A DNA stretch of 8,329 nt from Caldilineae bacterium (GTDB taxonomy: Bacteria; Chloroflexota; Anaerolineae; J102), in contig DUEQ01000495.1 of assembly GCA_011192085.1 (NCBI GenBank), forward strand, positions 1 to 8,329, read 5' to 3'. The position numbers and the translations under genes are program-made. Each line of letters starts with the position of its first letter. Position 1 is the first letter of the stretch. This document shows positions 4,514-8,329 of this stretch, piece by piece. The notes under the pieces are model-generated. The model saw nothing but the letters and a program-made list of their open reading frames with translations, was not told where the DNA came from and searched no databases.

Positions 4514-7240
4514 TCACGCGGCGGTGGCGTCGTGACCATTCTCCACTTCCACCTCCTCCCAGCCGGTGATCATGCCCTCGATGGCCGCGGTGGGCGTGTG
4601 GCCCGTGGTGGCCAGATACATGTGCATAATCACGAAGGCGGCGAAGGACCAGGCGATGAAGGTGTGGAAGGGAGCGATGTATTGCAAGCCGCCGATGGCA
4701 TCGGAAAGGGCGGGCCAGCGCTGCGCGCCCCAGATGAGGATGCCGGTGAGGATCTGCAAGGGCAGCAGGATGTTGAGGATGGCCAGATAGGTGGCCTGCT
4801 GCAAGGGGTTCATCTTGTGACGCTCATCCTTCTCGAAGGGATGGGGCTCGCCGCGGAAGATGCCGCGAGCGTAGTACATGGCCTGCTGAATGGCTTGATA
4901 GAAGAAGCCCTTGGGCTCGGGCAGGAACTGCTGGATGGTGTGCCCCGCCAGGAAGTAGAACAAGGCGAAGAAGGCGTTGAACAGCAACAGGAAGCCCAAG
5001 ACGTTGTGCACCGGCGCCATGACGCCCAGATCGATGTCGCCGAACATGTCGGGCCGGTGGATGACGATGCCGGTGATGATGAGCAGGATGATGGCGATGG
5101 CCTGAGTCCAGTGCCACAGCCGCTCGTAGAAGGTGTACATGTAGATCTTGCGAGTGCGGCCATGATGGGCGACCACGCCGTGGGTCGCGGCGTAGATGCG
5201 CAAGCCGCCATGGACGAAGACGCCCAGGAAAACGCCCACCAGCATCAAAAAGCCCAGCCAGTCGATCCACTTCACCCGGTCATGGCCCGGCAGATAGAGG
5301 CCTGCCTTGGCCGTGCTGGGACGATAGTGCAACTCGCCATGCTCGCCTTGCACGAACTGGCCCGCGGGCTCCAAACTGGAACCGCCCACGAACTCGGGCA
5401 TAACGCCGCCGGGCATGTAGTTGGCCAGCAACAGCGGCTCCGAGACGCGAGAATCGTCGCTATGACACGCATTGCATTCCTTCGTGGCGTAATCGCCCCA
5501 AGCCACATTGTGCGAGAGGGAATAAGGCAGGATTTCGCCGTGGATGCGGGGACTATCCAACCCCAGCGCGGTCAACTGCACCCGCACCGCGTACGCCTTC
5601 TCGTCGCTATCGATGCGCAATTCCTCCTGGTTCAGCTCGCCGTCGCCATTCGCATCGAACGCCTGCACGATTTCAGAACGATAATGGCCGTTCTCATCGA
5701 AATAGGCCTTCTGCAAGTCCGCCTGACGCACGGGGCGAGGAGGATTGCCATAGACCCAATACCAGGAAGTAATGAAGTTGAAGGGGGCCAGTCGGCTGAC
5801 GCCGTCCGCATCCTTGCGGGGCAGCAGGATGGGGTGATACCCGTCGATGAGGTTGTAGGGATTCTGGGGGTTGCCGTCACCCTCGACTCCGCGATAGATG
5901 ACGATCCCTTTCCCATCCTTGCCGAGCACCGTCCAGTCATTCTGCGCAATGGCGGGCGCGTAGAGTTTGGGGATGTGACAGGCCTCGCAACTGAGCTTGG
6001 CCCCGTGGCGGTCCACATAGGGCAGCCAATCGTGCGTGCTGCGATAGTCGTGACAGGATTCGCATCGCTGCATAACGCCCGCGACGCCAGCGCCGACCTC
6101 CTTCTCCGTCACCGGCCCCCGGGCGAACTGATGAATGGGGCGCTCCAGGTAGTCGGCGATATTGGGTCGTCGGGGCTCGAAGGTGAGATGATCGGGCCGC
6201 AGGTCCGCCGGGGGTTCGTAGTAGGCGGGATTGTTGATGGCGTAATGACAATCCGTGCATTGCAGGTTCCGCTCCATGTGCACGTCCCAGGAGCGGTCGA
6301 GGCTGCTCTTGCCTTTGATGTTCAGGGCGCTATCGGAGATGCGCTGGCCCGAGAAGACCTGGCCGGTGCGCATGGTCACCCGATCCATTTCATCCAGATC
6401 GTCGTAGCTGAGGGCCTGGGTGATGTCGATCTGCACCTCGCCGTGACAGAGACCGCAATTCTCCGATGAAGCCGCAGTGATGAAGATGCTTTCATGGCGC
6501 AGGCGCCCCTCATCGTCAAACATCTGCGGGTTGTATTCATACCCCTCGCCATCCGCTTTGGGCCGAACGATCCCGGCGCCCATCAGGGTGGCGGTGTCCG
6601 CCCAGGCGAACTGCCCCTGGCGCAACGCCTCGATCCGGGCCTCGTTGTTGGGATCGGCCATGTGGCAGAGGAAGCAGTTCATCTCCACCACGCCCGACGT
6701 ATTCCAATCCCACAGATGAGTCTCATTGGTGACGGGATCGAAGCTGGTGGTTTCGGGATCGCCCAGGGTGGCGGGGATCTGGGTCAGGGGCTGGCCGCTG
6801 CGGCTGGCGGCCGCGGGGCCGCCGCCAGGATGATAAGGCCCGAAGATGCGCACCCAGTCGGGCGTGCCCATATCCTTGAGACGGTCGCCCGCAGGGCTGA
6901 GATAGCGATAGATGATGGGATCCCACTTGCCAAACAGGCCGTCACTGAAATCCCAGGGGCGTCCCGAAAGCGCGTCGCCGAGTGGATAGAGATGGTCTCG
7001 GCCCTGCTGGCTGTGGAAGCTGTGGGCGTTGATGAGTTCGGTATCGTGACACCCGCTGCAGGTTTTCATGGTCGAAACAGGCTTGCCCGTTTCCAATACA
7101 TTGGCGCCATCCTCGTCCAGAAGGGGAATGGGCGGGTGCAGGGGCTCTTCCTGAGCCAGGGCCGCCCCCTGAGCAACGAACCCTATCAGGAGCGCCAGAA
7201 GGATCAGCGCCAGAAGCCGTTTGAAACCGGTATGCATCAT
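4514..7240 (-). CDS. Fusion of a seven-haem cytochrome c and a membrane cytochrome b (b561-like)
   Basis: This 908-residue electron carrier begins with a Sec signal peptide (KRLLALILLALLIGFVAQGAALA, cut near residue 29). The extracytoplasmic part has seven CXXCH haem c motifs at residues 61-65, 189-193, 262-266, 328-332, 393-397, 418-422 and 589-593. An EF-hand-like loop lies at 529-540 (DANGDGELNQEE). From about 658 on there are five helices (about 660-680, 709-728, 745-766, 816-837, 853-878) typical of the PF01292 cytochrome b family of hydrogenase and formate dehydrogenase subunits. LWHW (H710), IHRP (H728), H745, PFHTF (H859) and H873 are candidate haem b ligands. The protein probably oxidises membrane quinol and passes electrons outward to the octaheme cytochrome encoded just upstream, although the reverse flow cannot be excluded. 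ATG at 7238-7240 overlaps the upstream stop as ATGA and follows GGGAGG (7247-7252), indicating translational coupling. Having cytochromes b and c in one chain is notable. Confidence 0.88.
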   Translation of the reverse strand: MMHTGFKRLLALILLALLIGFVAQGAALAQEEPLHPPIPLLDEDGANVLETGKPVSTMKTCSGCHDTELINAHSFHSQQGRDHLYPLGDALSGRPWDFSDGLFGKWDPIIYRYLSPAGDRLKDMGTPDWVRIFGPYHPGGGPAAASRSGQPLTQIPATLGDPETTSFDPVTNETHLWDWNTSGVVEMNCFLCHMADPNNEARIEALRQGQFAWADTATLMGAGIVRPKADGEGYEYNPQMFDDEGRLRHESIFITAASSENCGLCHGEVQIDITQALSYDDLDEMDRVTMRTGQVFSGQRISDSALNIKGKSSLDRSWDVHMERNLQCTDCHYAINNPAYYEPPADLRPDHLTFEPRRPNIADYLERPIHQFARGPVTEKEVGAGVAGVMQRCESCHDYRSTHDWLPYVDRHGAKLSCEACHIPKLYAPAIAQNDWTVLGKDGKGIVIYRGVEGDGNPQNPYNLIDGYHPILLPRKDADGVSRLAPFNFITSWYWVYGNPPRPVRQADLQKAYFDENGHYRSEIVQAFDANGDGELNQEELRIDSDEKAYAVRVQLTALGLDSPRIHGEILPYSLSHNVAWGDYATKECNACHSDDSRVSEPLLLANYMPGGVMPEFVGGSSLEPAGQFVQGEHGELHYRPSTAKAGLYLPGHDRVKWIDWLGFLMLVGVFLGVFVHGGLRIYAATHGVVAHHGRTRKIYMYTFYERLWHWTQAIAIILLIITGIVIHRPDMFGDIDLGVMAPVHNVLGFLLLFNAFFALFYFLAGHTIQQFLPEPKGFFYQAIQQAMYYARGIFRGEPHPFEKDERHKMNPLQQATYLAILNILLPLQILTGILIWGAQRWPALSDAIGGLQYIAPFHTFIAWSFAAFVIMHMYLATTGHTPTAAIEGMITGWEEVEVENGHDATAA

Positions 7241-8329
7241 TGCGAGCCTCCCATGGTTGCGTTGGCGGTTTCGAGGGTAGCTTTACGACTGCCGTAGATC
7301 ATGGGATCGCCAGGGTAGCCCAGGGCTTTCCAGTCCAGGCGACCGGGCGAGCCATCGGGCGTGTGGCACTGATTGCATTGCAGCGCCTCACTGGCCGGCG
7401 CGACCATGTGGGTGATAGGCCAATACATGGCCGTGCGGGCGAACCCATAATCACCGCTATAGGGCAAGCCGAAAGCCTCCGCCCCATCGCGCAACGCCTT
7501 ATCCCAATCGAAATCGCTCCAATAACCGCCCGGCCCATAGGTGTGCGGCGTGAGCAGGATGTTGTACTTCTTGTCATAGGGCTGGGTGGCGTGATGGATT
7601 TTGAAGGGGAAGATCTTGGCGTTGGGGTCGTTGATATCCCCTGCCGGGGGATTGAGCTCCAGCTCCTTGGAGGGATCGAAGCGGTCGCCGATGAGGTAGC
7701 GATCCCGCACCTTGCCGTTATACCAGGCGTAGTCGGGGATGACATTACGTTCGTAAACGAACTTGCCCTTGATCTTGAGATAGACGTGGGGATTGTTGAT
7801 GGGCAGGTCCTGTCCGGCCTGCGACCAGTCCCAGAAGGTCTTGGTGGCTTCCTTGCGGGCGAACGCGGGGATGTGGCAGGTCTGGCAGGCTACTGTGGTG
7901 GTGTGCAAGTTGATGCGCTGGTCGGTGTGGGGTTTGTCGCTGTGACAGTCGGTGCAATGCACCTGGTTGGCGTCATCCAGGCTGACGCTGATAGAGCGCC
8001 CCTTGAAGACATGATCGCCTTCATACCGATGGCAGTCGGTGCAGAGCATGTCGTTCTTGCCCATGTGCACATCCACCTCATCCGGCGGATTGATGAGGGA
8101 GTTGTCCAGATCGCCGTGCTTCACGGCATCGCCGCCGCCGCCTCGGAAGTGGCATGTGCCGCAATTCAAGCGGGTGGGATTGCCGACCTGTTTGGCCACC
8201 GCCACCAGGTCCACCGATTCCGCGGGCAGGCCAGCCTTCGTCTTCACATATAATCCCGTATTATCATGGCAGGCTAGACAATCAACATGTTCAGGATTCG
8301 AAAAATCGTAATTCTCATCTTTCCAGCCA
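7237..8329 (-). CDS. Octaheme tetrathionate reductase-family cytochrome c (start outside the window)
   Basis: The frame is open to the right edge. The visible 363 residues begin GWKDENYDFSNPEHVDCLACHDNTGLY, so the GTG at 8247 is internal: a CXXCH lies upstream of it. Six haem c motifs are visible: CLACH (8266-8280), CGTCH (8149-8163), CTDCH (8029-8043), CTDCH (7942-7956), CQTCH (7873-7887) and CNQCH (7363-7377). Two more and a signal peptide would be expected beyond the edge. The stretches VGNPTRLNCGTCHFRGGGGDAVKH and GDLDNSLINP are typical of the octaheme tetrathionate reductase family (TIGR04315-like). Known members reduce tetrathionate, nitrite or hydroxylamine in vitro at a lysine-ligated haem; the lysine in VKHGDLD is a candidate. 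The stop overlaps the next start (ATGA). The partner is the cytochrome b/c fusion, and the YeeE transporters downstream favour a sulfur substrate. The operon promoter is not in the window. Confidence 0.87.
   Translation of the reverse strand, partial: GWKDENYDFSNPEHVDCLACHDNTGLYVKTKAGLPAESVDLVAVAKQVGNPTRLNCGTCHFRGGGGDAVKHGDLDNSLINPPDEVDVHMGKNDMLCTDCHRYEGDHVFKGRSISVSLDDANQVHCTDCHSDKPHTDQRINLHTTTVACQTCHIPAFARKEATKTFWDWSQAGQDLPINNPHVYLKIKGKFVYERNVIPDYAWYNGKVRDRYLIGDRFDPSKELELNPPAGDINDPNAKIFPFKIHHATQPYDKKYNILLTPHTYGPGGYWSDFDWDKALRDGAEAFGLPYSGDYGFARTAMYWPITHMVAPASEALQCNQCHTPDGSPGRLDWKALGYPGDPMIYGSRKATLETANATMGGSQ

Noticed and set aside
4532..6469. Very long open frame (645 codons) on the + strand, opposite the cytochrome gene
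   Set aside because: It is antisense to a protein with seven CXXCH motifs and cytochrome b helices. Its own translation shows no recognisable domain, and such frames are expected opposite GC-rich coding DNA.
7240..8253. 337-codon + strand frame opposite the octaheme gene
   Set aside because: It mirrors the codons of a clear multiheme cytochrome and has no domain or ribosome-binding site of its own.

Overview
The window looks like part of a Chloroflexota (Anaerolineae/Caldilineae-like) chromosome. This is inferred from a surface-protein remnant ending in YLPILMRQ (the short hydrophobic YLP-type tail often seen on secreted Chloroflexota proteins), three tRNA genes without an encoded CCA, GC-rich coding DNA and intergenic heptanucleotide repeats. 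No phylogenetic marker gene is present, so the phylum is likely but not proven.

Left part (1-2472, + strand). The window opens with the decayed 3' end of an extracellular repeat protein. A monocistronic LysM + YkuD L,D-transpeptidase gene follows, with a good sigma70-type promoter and a GTG start set by an AAGGAGG ribosome-binding site. Next come tRNA-Pro(TGG), tRNA-Gly(TCC) and a CAT-anticodon tRNA (Met or Ile2). Just after the last tRNA lies a 5'-truncated remnant of a DUF1501 protein. The gaps hold hairpins and two arrays of degenerate 7-bp repeats.

Right part (2588-8329, - strand). Four genes form one operon, read from the right edge towards the left: (1) a multiheme cytochrome of the octaheme tetrathionate reductase family, cut by the window edge; (2) a 908-residue fusion of a seven-haem exported cytochrome c and a five-helix cytochrome b, overlapping gene 1 by ATGA; (3) a small YeeE/YedE half-transporter; (4) a larger YeeE/YedE half-transporter with a C-terminal rhodanese-like domain and a terminal GGCG. 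A strong inverted repeat at 2532-2567 lies after gene 4, between the converging units.

Reading them together: the cytochrome b/c fusion could carry electrons from membrane quinol to the octaheme enzyme, which could reduce tetrathionate (or another sulfur or nitrogen oxyanion) outside the membrane. The YeeE pair could then import the thiosulfate released. The extracytoplasmic rhodanese-like domain has lost its catalytic cysteine, and its only cysteine is in a SoxY-like GGCG tail, so it may be a sulfur carrier or receptor for the transporter. This coupling is inferred from gene order and families.

Most unusual points: the Cys-less rhodanese with a GGCG tail, an EF-hand loop inside the multiheme domain, and 7-bp-period repeat arrays with locus-specific sequences in four intergenic gaps.
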